Assembly: GCA_015232165.1 (NCBI GenBank)
Contig: JADGAE010000003.1
Coordinates: 1 to 30,384, forward strand
Direction: 5' to 3'
Length of the DNA stretch: 30,384 nt
Origin: Nitrospirota bacterium
GTDB lineage: Bacteria > Nitrospirota > Thermodesulfovibrionia > Thermodesulfovibrionales > Magnetobacteriaceae
In this document: piece by piece, positions 16,601 to 24,349 of the stretch
Numbering within the stretch: the first letter of the stretch is position 1
Layout of the letters: every line of letters starts with the position of its first letter
Translations under genes and position numbers: made by a program
The notes under the pieces: generated by a model
Told to the model about the DNA's origin: nothing
The model's input: the letters and a program-made list of their open reading frames with translations, nothing else
Database searches by the model: none

Positions 16601-17397
16601 GAATTGCTCCTGCCAGCTGGACGATAAAGGCTATTGCCGATGTTAGTGGTGACGGTAAGGCAGATATCATCTTCCAAAACTCAACCACTGGCGAACTGGC
16701 AGTATGGATAGCCTCCTCCGATGGTATGTCCACAACACCTTCGGCTATAACTCTAAGCGGTGCGGCTGTAGTATTAAACCCCTCTGAATGGAATCTGCTT
16801 GGAGTAGGCGATTTCGTTGGAACCGGCAAGAAACAAGACGTGTTCTGGCAGAATACCACTACAGGCTCTGTGGCTATGTGGCATATGAGCGGTAATGCGA
16901 TAACAACAACCGCCGAGGTGGTTAAATCGATGCCTTCAACATGGCAATTCAAGGGTATCGCTGACTTTAATGGTAATGGCACGGATGACATCCTGTGGCA
17001 GAATCCAAGCAGCGGAGCTATCCAGATGTGGATAATGAACGGAAGCACTATAAACACCAACGCTTCAGTATCCACGCTTGGTTCGGAATGGACATATAAA
17101 GGCGCAGGTGCCTTCGACGGTGGAGCAAATGCAAGCATACTGTGGCAGAATAACACAACCGGACAGGTAGCAATGTGGCCAATGACTGGTGCAACAGTAG
17201 GAACACCGCTAAGTGTCGTTGGCTCTCTGACTTCAGACTGGGTATTTAAAGGCCTTGGTAAGTTCAACAGCGGTACAACCGTTGATATGATTTGGCAGAA
17301 TACCAATGGCACACTCATTACATGGCTTATGACCGGCTCTACAATTACCTCTAATGTTAGCAGCGGCGTAGTTCCAGGTGAATGGGTAATACAGTAA
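13681..17397 (+). CDS. Secreted protein: two Lcl (DUF1566) domains, Cys-paired repeats, FG-GAP-like blades
   Basis: This 1238-aa secreted protein starts at ATG 13681, because AAGGAGG lies 6 nt before it and a signal peptide follows at once (RKVSYLLAIALLLMFVPAVALA, cut after ALA). An in-frame upstream extension to 13612 has neither. Two DUF1566/Lcl domains cover about 30-235 and 250-435 (WRLPNIVELMSLMN, YWSSTSDN; WRMPNVNEMMSLMN, YWTSTAND). About 435-925 holds six repeats of about 80 residues of the InlB-B-like type. Each has two cysteines, as in GTISC...CTITP, so probably one disulfide per repeat. About 928-1238 holds six FG-GAP-like blades (DFNGDGVSDILW, Ca-binding type); the last two have lost the acidic loop. 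The role is probably surface or extracellular, for adhesion or binding. Ser/Thr-rich composition makes O-glycosylation possible. It is followed by a strong terminator. Confidence 0.88.
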   Translation: MRKVSYLLAIALLLMFVPAVALAATATPLQTGQKVCFSGTGGPEICKGTSTTAATYNDEDGYYRTGVFWNKSRFSLVTSGSTAGTIVDNTTALVWPADPTALPGLTALTPANGMNWSNALLYIGYLNAYSSSGYLGVTTWRLPNIVELMSLMNRGHGETVSTNDDWTSAGTYSASTVNTSWLTGSGGTGNTLNTPFSGFTSGSYWSSTSDNSSSTAKANAWVVNMATNKNVSTAKASTALLIPVSGTTTVLPLTGQTKCYNAAGSEISCSGTGQDGEKLQGLAAPTTRFSSVTASDSKKCITDSYTGLVWSGSDISATVGANSSAGSYGYWHPAMAAIATTNGTGYCGYTDWRMPNVNEMMSLMNFGQDSQTSWLSTAGFESSVSLPMNYWTSTANDLSPDYRYVVDLSAGGLLNTAVASDNTTTSARFLMVRSGQFNITGTTNNSAYGTVSCSPSSVSGSTSSSTCTITPASGYKTASSSGLLDNGVAVTPTGDATSTQTYTLSNVSASHIVAGSFTIRQFTIKYAVSGTDRASAYSAGCGTVAGSQFNALTTQSCQITLASGFAVKTFTDNGIDKLSSLSGGTTYTMSNILEDHTLSVSYDAAYAITASASGGNGTISCSPSSVASGGTSVCTAAPNSGYALATLTDNGTSVFSSVVGGTTYTLTNVTQAHTIVATFAASYTVTGTVTGSNGTISCLSPVASGTTSSCTITPSAGYALQSLDDGGTDGLASATATWDGTKYTYTTTAVTANRTVTVAFGAAYKITASVTGTGGTITCSPSTVLSGQSATCTITPSAGQGILSLTDNGTEMKSSLTTTDAGVTYTYTISNVSANHTVVVMFLTSYGITASVDAGTGTISCTPTTATSGSTVVCTITPGSGQQLLKLTDNGANVTSSVTGTSPNLTYTINSIASNHAVVATFSGISTSYGIIYKGDFNGDGVSDILWRSSSTNQVAVWFMDTASGKYATTSSYGIAPASWTIKAIADVSGDGKADIIFQNSTTGELAVWIASSDGMSTTPSAITLSGAAVVLNPSEWNLLGVGDFVGTGKKQDVFWQNTTTGSVAMWHMSGNAITTTAEVVKSMPSTWQFKGIADFNGNGTDDILWQNPSSGAIQMWIMNGSTINTNASVSTLGSEWTYKGAGAFDGGANASILWQNNTTGQVAMWPMTGATVGTPLSVVGSLTSDWVFKGLGKFNSGTTVDMIWQNTNGTLITWLMTGSTITSNVSSGVVPGEWVIQ

Positions 17398-17446
17398 ACA
17401 CTTTCTTGGCCGGCTAAGTAATTAGCTCAGTCTTGAATTAACGGCA

Positions 17447-17490
17447 AGGGGCTTACCGAGTGCATGGCAAACATGCCTCGGTAAGCCCCT
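17447..17490 (+). terminator. Intrinsic terminator after the Lcl/FG-GAP gene
   Basis: A perfect 14-bp stem, AGGGGCTTACCGAG and CTCGGTAAGCCCCT, encloses an inner GCATG/CATGC stem with loop GCAAA. It is followed by CCGCCTTTTCTT. It lies 50 bp after the stop codon. Confidence 0.85.
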
Positions 17491-17569
17491 CCGCCTTTTC
17501 TTAACAAACAACAACCCGTATCCTTATAGGAATCCATTACCCATGACTTTCTTATGCGCCCCCTTTGTA

Positions 17570-17599
17570 TTGCAAACGCACCTAAATACATGTTAATAT
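17570..17599 (+). promoter_or_regulatory. Promoter candidate for the coiled-coil nuclease-like pair
   Basis: TTGCAA (17570-17575) with an 18-nt spacer and TAATAT (17594-17599), about 70 nt before the ATG at 17667. Pattern-based. Confidence 0.35.
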
Positions 17600-17666
17600 C
17601 AAGAATACCGGCAACAGTTTGTTTATGCGGCGGTAACATGCAGCACCAAAAAAAGGATGGTAGACA

Positions 17667-18407
17667 ATGAAAAAGAAGGATGTAACGAAGAGCGGCAATA
17701 ATGGTAATGTCAGCAGAGGCGAGTTCAATGAACTTAAGGAGATGTTTGCGGAGGTACTCTTTGAGATTCGGAGAATAGGTAATGAGCAGGAGAAGATGGG
17801 TGAAGAGCTAAAGAAGATGGGTGAAGAGCAAAAGAGGATGGGTGAAGAGCTAAAGAAGATGGGTGAAGAGCTAAAGAAGATGGGTGAAGAGCAAAAGAAG
17901 ATGGGTGAAGAGCAAAAGAGGATGGGTAATGATATAACCTCGATTAGACGTGAAGTTGGCGGTCTGTCAAGGAGTGTAAGTTATGCCCTCGAAAATGAGG
18001 CATATAGAGAGTTGCCCAAGTTTTTGAAGACTAAGTACGGGATCGAGATATTGACTAGCCTTATCAGGACTGAGATCAGGAAAGATTGCGAGATAAACAT
18101 ACTCGGTGAGGGCACAAGGCATGGTAAACCGGTGTTAATAGTCGGAGAGGCAAAGCTCAAGCTCCAGGGATACTATACAACAGGTACGTCGGACAACTTG
18201 CAAATGGCTGATGTGTTTGACCAACTGGAGAGTAACGTAGAGACAGTGCGTATTCAATGCAAGCATGTCAAAGAGTCGACTTCAAACGGGAGCACCAAAG
18301 AAATCGTGCGCATACTAATAACCCACTTCGCCACGGCTGACTTCTTGGAGGAGGCGGCAAAGAGAGGGGTTATAGTCGTCCAGAGCTATGAGTGGCAGGC
18401 ATATTAA
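17667..18407 (+). CDS. Coiled-coil protein with PD-(D/E)XK-like C-terminal domain (copy 1)
   Basis: This 246-aa protein has a short N-terminal segment and a coiled coil of six 7-residue units of GEELKKM type (residues 45-86). The C-terminal domain (about 105-246) contains KDCEINILGEGTRHGKP and LIVGEAKLKL. This spacing, an acidic/Asn strand followed by an E-A-K strand (E161, K163), is the pattern of the PD-(D/E)XK nuclease fold as in DUF3782-like proteins. The usual Asp before the E-x-K is Asn here (EIN, residues 142-144), so activity is uncertain. The start has AAAGGATG upstream. It is a tandem paralogue of the next gene, and both share a near-identical leader sequence. There is no signal peptide, so it is probably cytoplasmic. 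The function is unknown. Confidence 0.82.
   Translation: MKKKDVTKSGNNGNVSRGEFNELKEMFAEVLFEIRRIGNEQEKMGEELKKMGEEQKRMGEELKKMGEELKKMGEEQKKMGEEQKRMGNDITSIRREVGGLSRSVSYALENEAYRELPKFLKTKYGIEILTSLIRTEIRKDCEINILGEGTRHGKPVLIVGEAKLKLQGYYTTGTSDNLQMADVFDQLESNVETVRIQCKHVKESTSNGSTKEIVRILITHFATADFLEEAAKRGVIVVQSYEWQAY
17799..17924 (+). repeat. 21-bp in-frame heptad repeats (six units)
   Basis: Six consecutive 21-bp units of the type GGTGAAGAGCTAAAGAAGAT code GEELKKM or GEEQKRM heptads in a coiled coil. Units differ mainly at CTA/CAA and AAG/AGG. Confidence 0.92.
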
Positions 18408-18468
18408 TATATGTCAAAAACACTTACAAGCCCAATACTCCAGAAAGATAAAAAAAGGATGTCGTACA

Positions 18469-19128
18469 ATGAAAAATAAGGATATGACGAAAGACAACAA
18501 TAATGGTAATGTCGGCAGAAACGAGTTCGAAGCGTTTAAGGAGATGTTTGTTGAGCTTAAGGCTATGTTTATTGAGTTAGCGCGTAATCAACATGAGATG
18601 ATGCAGAAACAGGACAGGATGGCAAAGGATATAGGCACATTAAAGACCGATGTAGGCACATTAAAGACCGATGTAGGCACATTAAAGACCGACGTAGGCA
18701 CATTAAAGACCGACGTAGCCTCGATTAGACGCGATATCGGTGGTCTGTCAAAGAGCGTAAGCTACGCCCTTGAAAATGAGGCATATAGGGAATTGCCAAG
18801 GTTTCTGAAGGACAAGTACGGGATCGAGATGTCGGAGAGACTTATCAGGGCGGAGGTTAAAAAAGATTGCGAGATAAATATACTCGGTAAGGGTACAAAA
18901 CATGGCAGACCGGTGTTAATCGTCGGAGAGGCAAAGCTCAGACTCCAGGGGTCCCAACAACAAATGACGAAGGTGTTTCACCAACTGGAAAGGAACGTAG
19001 AGGCCGTGCGCCTTAAATACAAGGACTTCGACATTGTAAGCATCCTGATAACCCACTTCGCCACGGCGGATTTCTTAACGTATGCATCAAATAGGGGGGT
19101 TATAGTCATCCAGAGCTTTGAGTGGTAA
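18469..19128 (+). CDS. Coiled-coil protein with PD-(D/E)XK-like C-terminal domain (copy 2)
   Basis: This 219-aa paralogue of the preceding protein starts at ATG 18469, chosen because AAAAGGATG lies upstream as in copy 1 and MKNKDMTKDNNNGNVGRNEF aligns with its N-terminus. A frame extension to 18388 overlaps copy 1 and is not supported. The middle coil uses a different heptad, GTLKTDV, four times (residues 56-83). The C-terminal domain is well conserved: SVSYALENEAYRELP, CEINILGKGTKHGRP and LIVGEAKLRL (E154, K156), then ILITHFATADFL. It is shorter than copy 1 after the EAK strand because a Thr/Ser loop is missing. The two genes are 61 bp apart and probably co-transcribed. They could form homo- or hetero-oligomers through the coils. 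Confidence 0.82.
   Translation: MKNKDMTKDNNNGNVGRNEFEAFKEMFVELKAMFIELARNQHEMMQKQDRMAKDIGTLKTDVGTLKTDVGTLKTDVGTLKTDVASIRRDIGGLSKSVSYALENEAYRELPRFLKDKYGIEMSERLIRAEVKKDCEINILGKGTKHGRPVLIVGEAKLRLQGSQQQMTKVFHQLERNVEAVRLKYKDFDIVSILITHFATADFLTYASNRGVIVIQSFEW
18634..18717 (+). repeat. 21-bp in-frame heptad repeats (four units)
   Basis: Four 21-bp units of GGCACATTAAAGACCGATGT type code GTLKTDV. The first two end GATGTA and the last two GACGTA, which points to stepwise duplication. Confidence 0.95.
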
Positions 19129-19303
19129 CCAAATTCACCCATTTCAAACTATCTAATCTACCTGATGACACTCCTTTAAAAAAAATTGCCCGTGAATAAA
19201 CTTAATGACATATTTATAGTATTGCTATTTGTTCATAATAAATGCTAACATTTCCCATCAACGTAATTGATAAGACTATTATATAAACGCTAAAGGAGGT
19301 TAT

Positions 19304-22300
19304 ATGACAACTAAAAACGGAAGATGTTTGGTTATTCTTTGGGTGATGTCATTTGTTCTATCGGTGACTATAGTACAGGGATCAATATTGGAGGCTTCTA
19401 TCGGCACGACAAATGACATGACACCGTTGAATGCTAGGATTGTTGATAATTACGGTAAATTACCCGTGCGTTTTGAACAAAATGAGGGTCAAACACTACC
19501 GTCGTATAATTATGTCGCCAGAGGACAGGGCTATACGATGTTCCTGAAATCAGACGGCATTGTTATGGCATTGATCCCTTCAATGGAAAAAACAACGAAT
19601 AATAAAAGAAACCATCAAAACACAAATCCGGCAAAAAAACATAAAGTTGATGTCGTAAGTATAAAATTTGCCGGTAATGTTAAACTACCTGAACTAACGG
19701 CGCTTGATGCGCTTGAGGGAAAATCCAATTACCTCATCGGAAGCTCTGAAGAAAAATGGCTAAGTAACGTAACTGCCTACAGACGTATTAAATATACCGG
19801 CCTGTATCCGGGAATAGACCTCGTGCTATACGGAAACCAACAGGAAATAGAGTACGACTTTGTCGTACAGCCCATGGCAGACCTGAAAAAGATTGCCCTC
19901 AAGATCAATGGCACTATTAGTGTAAAAATAAACAACAGCGGAGATATCGTCATGAGAACACACGGCGGTGAGATGTTGATGCGTAAACCACGGATATATC
20001 AGGAAATTGACGGTGGAAAAAAACCCGTAAACGGAACCTACGTTATAAAAAACAATCACACAAAAACAATTACCATAAGCTTCAAGGTGGATGACTACAA
20101 CAAGAGACTTCCGCTCGTCATAGACCCCGTACTCCAATACTCAACCTACCTGGGCGGCAGCAGCGGCGATCAAGCCCTCGCAATAGCCGTGGATACCCTC
20201 GGATACGCCTATGTAACCGGTAAAACCATATCCCTTGACTTTCCAATCGTCAACCAATACCATAACAGCTATAACGGCGATTACTATGACGCATTTGTCT
20301 CAAAATTCAGCAGAGACGGCTCATCTCTCATCTACTCTACCTATATAGGCGGCAATCGTGACGATGAGGCAAAAGGTATAACCGTGGACACCAACGCCAA
20401 CACCTACATAACCGGTTCCACATACTCTCAGGACTTTCCAATAGTAAACCCGTTTCAAACCTCCTTGCATGGATGGGTTGATGCCTTTGTCGCAAAACTA
20501 AGCTCAGACGGAACCTCCTTAATGTACTCTACATACTTCGGTGGTTCCGGCAATGATGAAGCCAACGCTATAGCCGTAGACTCGGGAGGTAATGCCTATA
20601 TAACCGGATATACATATTCAACCGATCTCCCTGTCAATAACGCATATCAATCAGATATTGCCGGATACAATGACGCCTTCGTAACAAAATTCAGCACCTC
20701 CGGCACCTATATCCCATACTCTACATACCTTGGAGGAACCGCGGAAGACGAAGCCACCAGCATTGCCGTAGATTCAAACGGTAGCGCATATATAACAGGT
20801 TTTACCTCGTCAACTAATTTTCCCACTACCTCCGGCCCGTTCCAGGCTGTCCATGGCGGAGGCACATACGACGCCTTTGTAACAAAACTCAGCGCAACCG
20901 GCTCACCATTGTTCTCCACCTACGTAGGAGGAAATGGCAGTGACCGTGCCAAAGGAATAGCCGTGGATACAAACAGTAACGTCTACATAACAGGCTCCAC
21001 TGCCTCAACTAACTTCCCTGTCACAGCCACAGCCACACAAGGTGCACTCAAAGGTATGACAGACGCCTTTGTAACAAAACTCGCCTCATCCGGTCTGACG
21101 TTGAGCTATTCGACATACTTAGGTGGCAGCAATATTGATGCAGCAAACGCAATTGCCGCAGATAAGAACGGCAATATCTCCGTGACAGGAGAGACGGCAT
21201 CAACAGACTTTCCAACACTGAATCCCTACCAAAAAACCAACGGCGGCTTTTACGACGCCTTTATGGCAAGATTCACCATAACCACCGACTCATACAACCT
21301 GCACTTCTCTACATGTTTGGGTGGCAGCGCCGACGATAAGGCAACAGCCATAACCGTAGACCAAAGTGGAGATGCCTATCTCTGCGGACACACTGCCTCA
21401 ACCAACTTCCCCGTTACTCGTTCAATGCAACCGAATTTCACTCCTCCGGTTAAAGATACCGATCTGGCAATAGATGCATTTGTAGCCAAGATACGTTTCA
21501 AACTCTATCGGTCTGACTTCAATGCCGATGGCAATAGTGACATCCTGTGGCAAAATACAGCAACCGGTCAGCTCTACGTCTGGCTTATCAACGGCACGGA
21601 TTTCTACAGTGGAGACACCCCGGCTACGGTCAGTGACCCTAACTGGCAATACAGAGGCAAGGGCGATTTCAACGCCGACAGGATGACCGATGTCCTGTGG
21701 CAAAATACCGCAACCGGACAACTGATAATCTGGTTTATGGATGGCGCAAAGATTCAAAGTGTCGGAAATCTGGCTACGCTCGGCGATCAAAGCTGGCAGA
21801 TCAAAGGCTTTGCCGACTTTGACGGTGACGGCAATACCGATATACTTTGGCAGAACTCCGTATCGGGTGAGGTCGGCATCTGGTTTATAGACGGAACTAG
21901 CATAGTCCGTACCGCCTCACTGGGTACAGTCAGCTCACAGTGGCAGATCAAGGCATCGGAAGACTTCAATGGCAATGACAAGGCTGATGTCCTGTGGCAG
22001 AATACCGCAACCGGACAACTGGCAATCTGGTCTATGGATGGCGCAAAGATATCTTCTATCGGTAACCTCGCTACGGTTGCCGGTTCGGCATGGCAGATCA
22101 GGACGACGGCTGACTTCAATGCCGACGGCAGGAGTGACATCCTGTGGCAGGACTCCACGAGCGGCCAACTCTACATCTGGCTAATAGACGGTGCAACCAT
22201 AATCGGCGGCGGACCTCCGGCAGTTATGACGGACCCCAACTGGCAACTCAAGGCCGTAAACGACTTCAATAATGACAATAAGGCCGACATGCTCTGGTTC

Positions 22301-22408
22301 AATACCTCCACTGGAGAGGTCTACATATGGCTCATGGATGGTGCCTATATCTCATCAGGGGGCTCACCTGCCACCGTTGGCGCTAACAGCAGTTGGCAGA
22401 TAAAATAG
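19304..22408 (+). CDS. Secreted SBBP beta-propeller protein with C-terminal FG-GAP-like blades
   Basis: This 1034-aa protein starts after an excellent AAAGGAGG ribosome site. A signal peptide (LVILWVMSFVLSVTIVQG) leads into an N-terminal domain (about 45-270) with YGKLPVRFEQNEGQ, YRRIKYTGLYPGIDLVLYG and PLVIDPVLQYSTYLGG, typical of the region that precedes SBBP repeats. Seven SBBP repeats (PF06739; STYLGGSSGDQALAIAVD type, each ending DAFVTKLS) span about 277-731 and would close a seven-blade propeller. Six FG-GAP-like repeats (DFNADGNSDILWQNTATGQL type) of about 50 residues fill 740-1034 and end exactly at the stop, WQIK. This last module is homologous to the end of the protein at 13681. The role is probably extracellular; ligand and partner are unknown. 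No confident promoter was seen in the preceding AT-rich 175 bp. Confidence 0.9.
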   Translation: MTTKNGRCLVILWVMSFVLSVTIVQGSILEASIGTTNDMTPLNARIVDNYGKLPVRFEQNEGQTLPSYNYVARGQGYTMFLKSDGIVMALIPSMEKTTNNKRNHQNTNPAKKHKVDVVSIKFAGNVKLPELTALDALEGKSNYLIGSSEEKWLSNVTAYRRIKYTGLYPGIDLVLYGNQQEIEYDFVVQPMADLKKIALKINGTISVKINNSGDIVMRTHGGEMLMRKPRIYQEIDGGKKPVNGTYVIKNNHTKTITISFKVDDYNKRLPLVIDPVLQYSTYLGGSSGDQALAIAVDTLGYAYVTGKTISLDFPIVNQYHNSYNGDYYDAFVSKFSRDGSSLIYSTYIGGNRDDEAKGITVDTNANTYITGSTYSQDFPIVNPFQTSLHGWVDAFVAKLSSDGTSLMYSTYFGGSGNDEANAIAVDSGGNAYITGYTYSTDLPVNNAYQSDIAGYNDAFVTKFSTSGTYIPYSTYLGGTAEDEATSIAVDSNGSAYITGFTSSTNFPTTSGPFQAVHGGGTYDAFVTKLSATGSPLFSTYVGGNGSDRAKGIAVDTNSNVYITGSTASTNFPVTATATQGALKGMTDAFVTKLASSGLTLSYSTYLGGSNIDAANAIAADKNGNISVTGETASTDFPTLNPYQKTNGGFYDAFMARFTITTDSYNLHFSTCLGGSADDKATAITVDQSGDAYLCGHTASTNFPVTRSMQPNFTPPVKDTDLAIDAFVAKIRFKLYRSDFNADGNSDILWQNTATGQLYVWLINGTDFYSGDTPATVSDPNWQYRGKGDFNADRMTDVLWQNTATGQLIIWFMDGAKIQSVGNLATLGDQSWQIKGFADFDGDGNTDILWQNSVSGEVGIWFIDGTSIVRTASLGTVSSQWQIKASEDFNGNDKADVLWQNTATGQLAIWSMDGAKISSIGNLATVAGSAWQIRTTADFNADGRSDILWQDSTSGQLYIWLIDGATIIGGGPPAVMTDPNWQLKAVNDFNNDNKADMLWFNTSTGEVYIWLMDGAYISSGGSPATVGANSSWQIK

Positions 22409-22451
22409 ACGCATATCAGGTTTTCAACACTAAAAAAGACGACAATAGCTT

Positions 22452-23438
22452 ATGAAAACGACTGTCTATTCAGAACCGGTCAAGTCCGTCCTTGCCCTCA
22501 TTGGCAACACTCCAATTGTGAGATTAAAAGGACCAGAAACCGATGGTGGTGGTTGTAGCAGTGGATGTGGCGTCGACGGTGAGGGCAAGAACACCGGTGG
22601 CGGGGCTGCCGCCATATACGCAAAGGTGGAGTTCTTTAACCCCTGCAGCTCAATAAAAGACAGGATTTGCAAGGCCATGATCGAAACCGCCGAGGCGGAG
22701 ATGCTTATAAAACCTGGAGATACCGTGATTGAACCAACATCCGGTAATACCGGCATAGGGCTTGCCTTTGTCTGTGCCATTAAAGGCTATAAGCTCGTCC
22801 TGACCATGCCGGAAACCATGACACTTGAGCGCAGAACTATGTTAAAGGCATTTGGAGCAGAATTGATCCTTACCCCGGGAAGCGATATGAACCTGGCAGT
22901 GGAAAAGGCAAACGAACTTGCCAAATCAATGGGATACTTCCAGCCAAACCAGTTTAAAAACCAGGCCAACCCGGAGATACACAGAAAGACAACGGCACGG
23001 GAGATAATAAGCCAAGTTGACACAATCGATGCCTTTGTTGCCGGAGTTGGAACCGGCGGCACCATCAGCGGTGTTGGCCGGGTGCTAAAGAGTGTGGCCG
23101 GGACAAAGATCGTGGCCGTTGAGCCACTTGCAAGCGCCGTCTTAAGCGGACAACCACAAGGACATCACGAAATCCAGGGCATTGGTGCCGGCTTTGTACC
23201 CGATGTGCTTGAGCGCGACGTAATTGACGAAATAATACAGGTCTCCAATGAAGACGCCTATCAGTATACCAGAAGACTCATCAGAAACGAGGGAATCCTA
23301 TGCGGCATATCCTCGGGGGCCAACTACTTTGTCAGTTGTATCATGGCACGGAGACTTGGAAGAGACAAGACGGTGCTCACAGTCCTGCCCGATACCGCAG
23401 AACGCTACCTCAGCACCAGGCTCTTTGATGACATATGA
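22452..23438 (+). CDS. cysK: Cysteine synthase, CysK-like
   Basis: This 328-aa PLP-dependent enzyme of the cysteine synthase family normally makes L-cysteine from O-acetylserine and sulfide. The PLP lysine is K69 in NPCSSIKDR. The substrate loop is PTSGNTG, the phosphate-binding loop is GTGGTISG, and the C-terminal SSGAN is present. Between the first strand (IGNTPIVRLKG) and IYAKVEFFNP there is an unusual Gly-rich insertion (about residues 28-53) with a CSSGC pair. Relatives have a short loop there. No clear ribosome site precedes the ATG. The TGA overlaps the next ATG (ATGA), so it is the first gene of a three-gene cysteine unit. Cystathionine-beta-synthase-like activity cannot be excluded from sequence. 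Confidence 0.88.
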   Translation: MKTTVYSEPVKSVLALIGNTPIVRLKGPETDGGGCSSGCGVDGEGKNTGGGAAAIYAKVEFFNPCSSIKDRICKAMIETAEAEMLIKPGDTVIEPTSGNTGIGLAFVCAIKGYKLVLTMPETMTLERRTMLKAFGAELILTPGSDMNLAVEKANELAKSMGYFQPNQFKNQANPEIHRKTTAREIISQVDTIDAFVAGVGTGGTISGVGRVLKSVAGTKIVAVEPLASAVLSGQPQGHHEIQGIGAGFVPDVLERDVIDEIIQVSNEDAYQYTRRLIRNEGILCGISSGANYFVSCIMARRLGRDKTVLTVLPDTAERYLSTRLFDDI

Positions 23439-24349
23439 GCGAACATACTAAGACAGTTTACGACAACATACTTGCAACCATAGGTGACACACCCCTGTTA
23501 CTGCTTGAGGGCGTAAACAGGGAACTGCCCGATGGCGTCAGCATCTACGCAAAACTCGAGATGTACAACCCCGGCCGCTCCGTCAAGGACCGCGCGGCAT
23601 ACAGGATGATAAAAGACGCCGAGACTGCCGGTATCCTGACACACGATAAGACGATCATAGACTCAACATCAGGCAATACCGGAATAGCATACGCCATGAT
23701 AGGTGCAGTCTCCGGCTACAGGGTCAAGATAGTCATCCCCAAAAACGCATCGCTGGAGAGGAAAAAGATCATATCGGCCTTCGGGGCAGAGATCGTATAT
23801 TCAAGCCCGTTTGAAGGCTCGGACGGTGCCATCAGATATGCCAGAAAACTCTACAGCGACGCCCCTGACACCTACTACATGCCGGACCAGTACAACAACC
23901 CCTCCAACTGGAAGGCACATTATCTGACTACCGGTCCCGAGATCATACAACAGACAAAGGGCCGTATCACCCACCTCATAGCCTCCGTGGGTACCGGCGG
24001 AACCATCACCGGCACGGGGAAGGCACTTAAGGAATTTAACCCCGACATAAGGGTCATAGCAATCCAACCGGATGACGCCATGCACGGCATCGAGGGCCTG
24101 AAACACATGGCAAGCTCCATAGTGCCGGGTATATACGACCTGGGTTTCCCTGATGAGACGATCTTTGTCAACACCGATGATGCCTACGACTGGGTCAAAC
24201 GCCTCGTCCGATTCGAGGGGCTGACCGTGGGACACTCCTCGGGGGCGGCCCTGGCAGGTGCGGTTGCATATGCCAAGACGTTGACGGAAGGCGTCATCGT
24301 GGTTGTCTTCCCCGACGGCGGCGATAGATATCTCAGTCACGTGATCTGA
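23435..24349 (+). CDS. cysM: CysM-type cysteine synthase (possible O-phosphoserine sulfhydrylase)
   Basis: This 304-aa PLP enzyme of the cysteine synthase family has PLP lysine K51 (NPGRSVKDR), STSGNTG, SVGTGGTITG and HSSGAAL. The segment GIEGLKHMASSIVPGIYD resembles the part of Mycobacterium CysM that senses O-phosphoserine. A Lys sits near the position of its substrate-binding Arg, an alignment made by eye. CysM enzymes of this kind take sulfur from a ThiS-like carrier protein (CysO thiocarboxylate), and a Mec peptidase then releases cysteine. The next gene is just such a JAMM peptidase, starting directly after this stop, which supports that route. No CysO-like gene is seen in the window. 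The start overlaps the CysK-like stop by 4 nt. Confidence 0.85.
   Translation: MSEHTKTVYDNILATIGDTPLLLLEGVNRELPDGVSIYAKLEMYNPGRSVKDRAAYRMIKDAETAGILTHDKTIIDSTSGNTGIAYAMIGAVSGYRVKIVIPKNASLERKKIISAFGAEIVYSSPFEGSDGAIRYARKLYSDAPDTYYMPDQYNNPSNWKAHYLTTGPEIIQQTKGRITHLIASVGTGGTITGTGKALKEFNPDIRVIAIQPDDAMHGIEGLKHMASSIVPGIYDLGFPDETIFVNTDDAYDWVKRLVRFEGLTVGHSSGAALAGAVAYAKTLTEGVIVVVFPDGGDRYLSHVI

Noticed and set aside
16476..17318. 280-codon open frame on the minus strand
   Set aside because: It is antisense to the FG-GAP blades. Its periodic Pro/Val-rich translation mirrors the repeats and it has no ribosome site.
23801..24340. 179-codon minus-strand frame
   Set aside because: It is antisense to the CysM-like gene, which has complete family motifs and gene overlaps.
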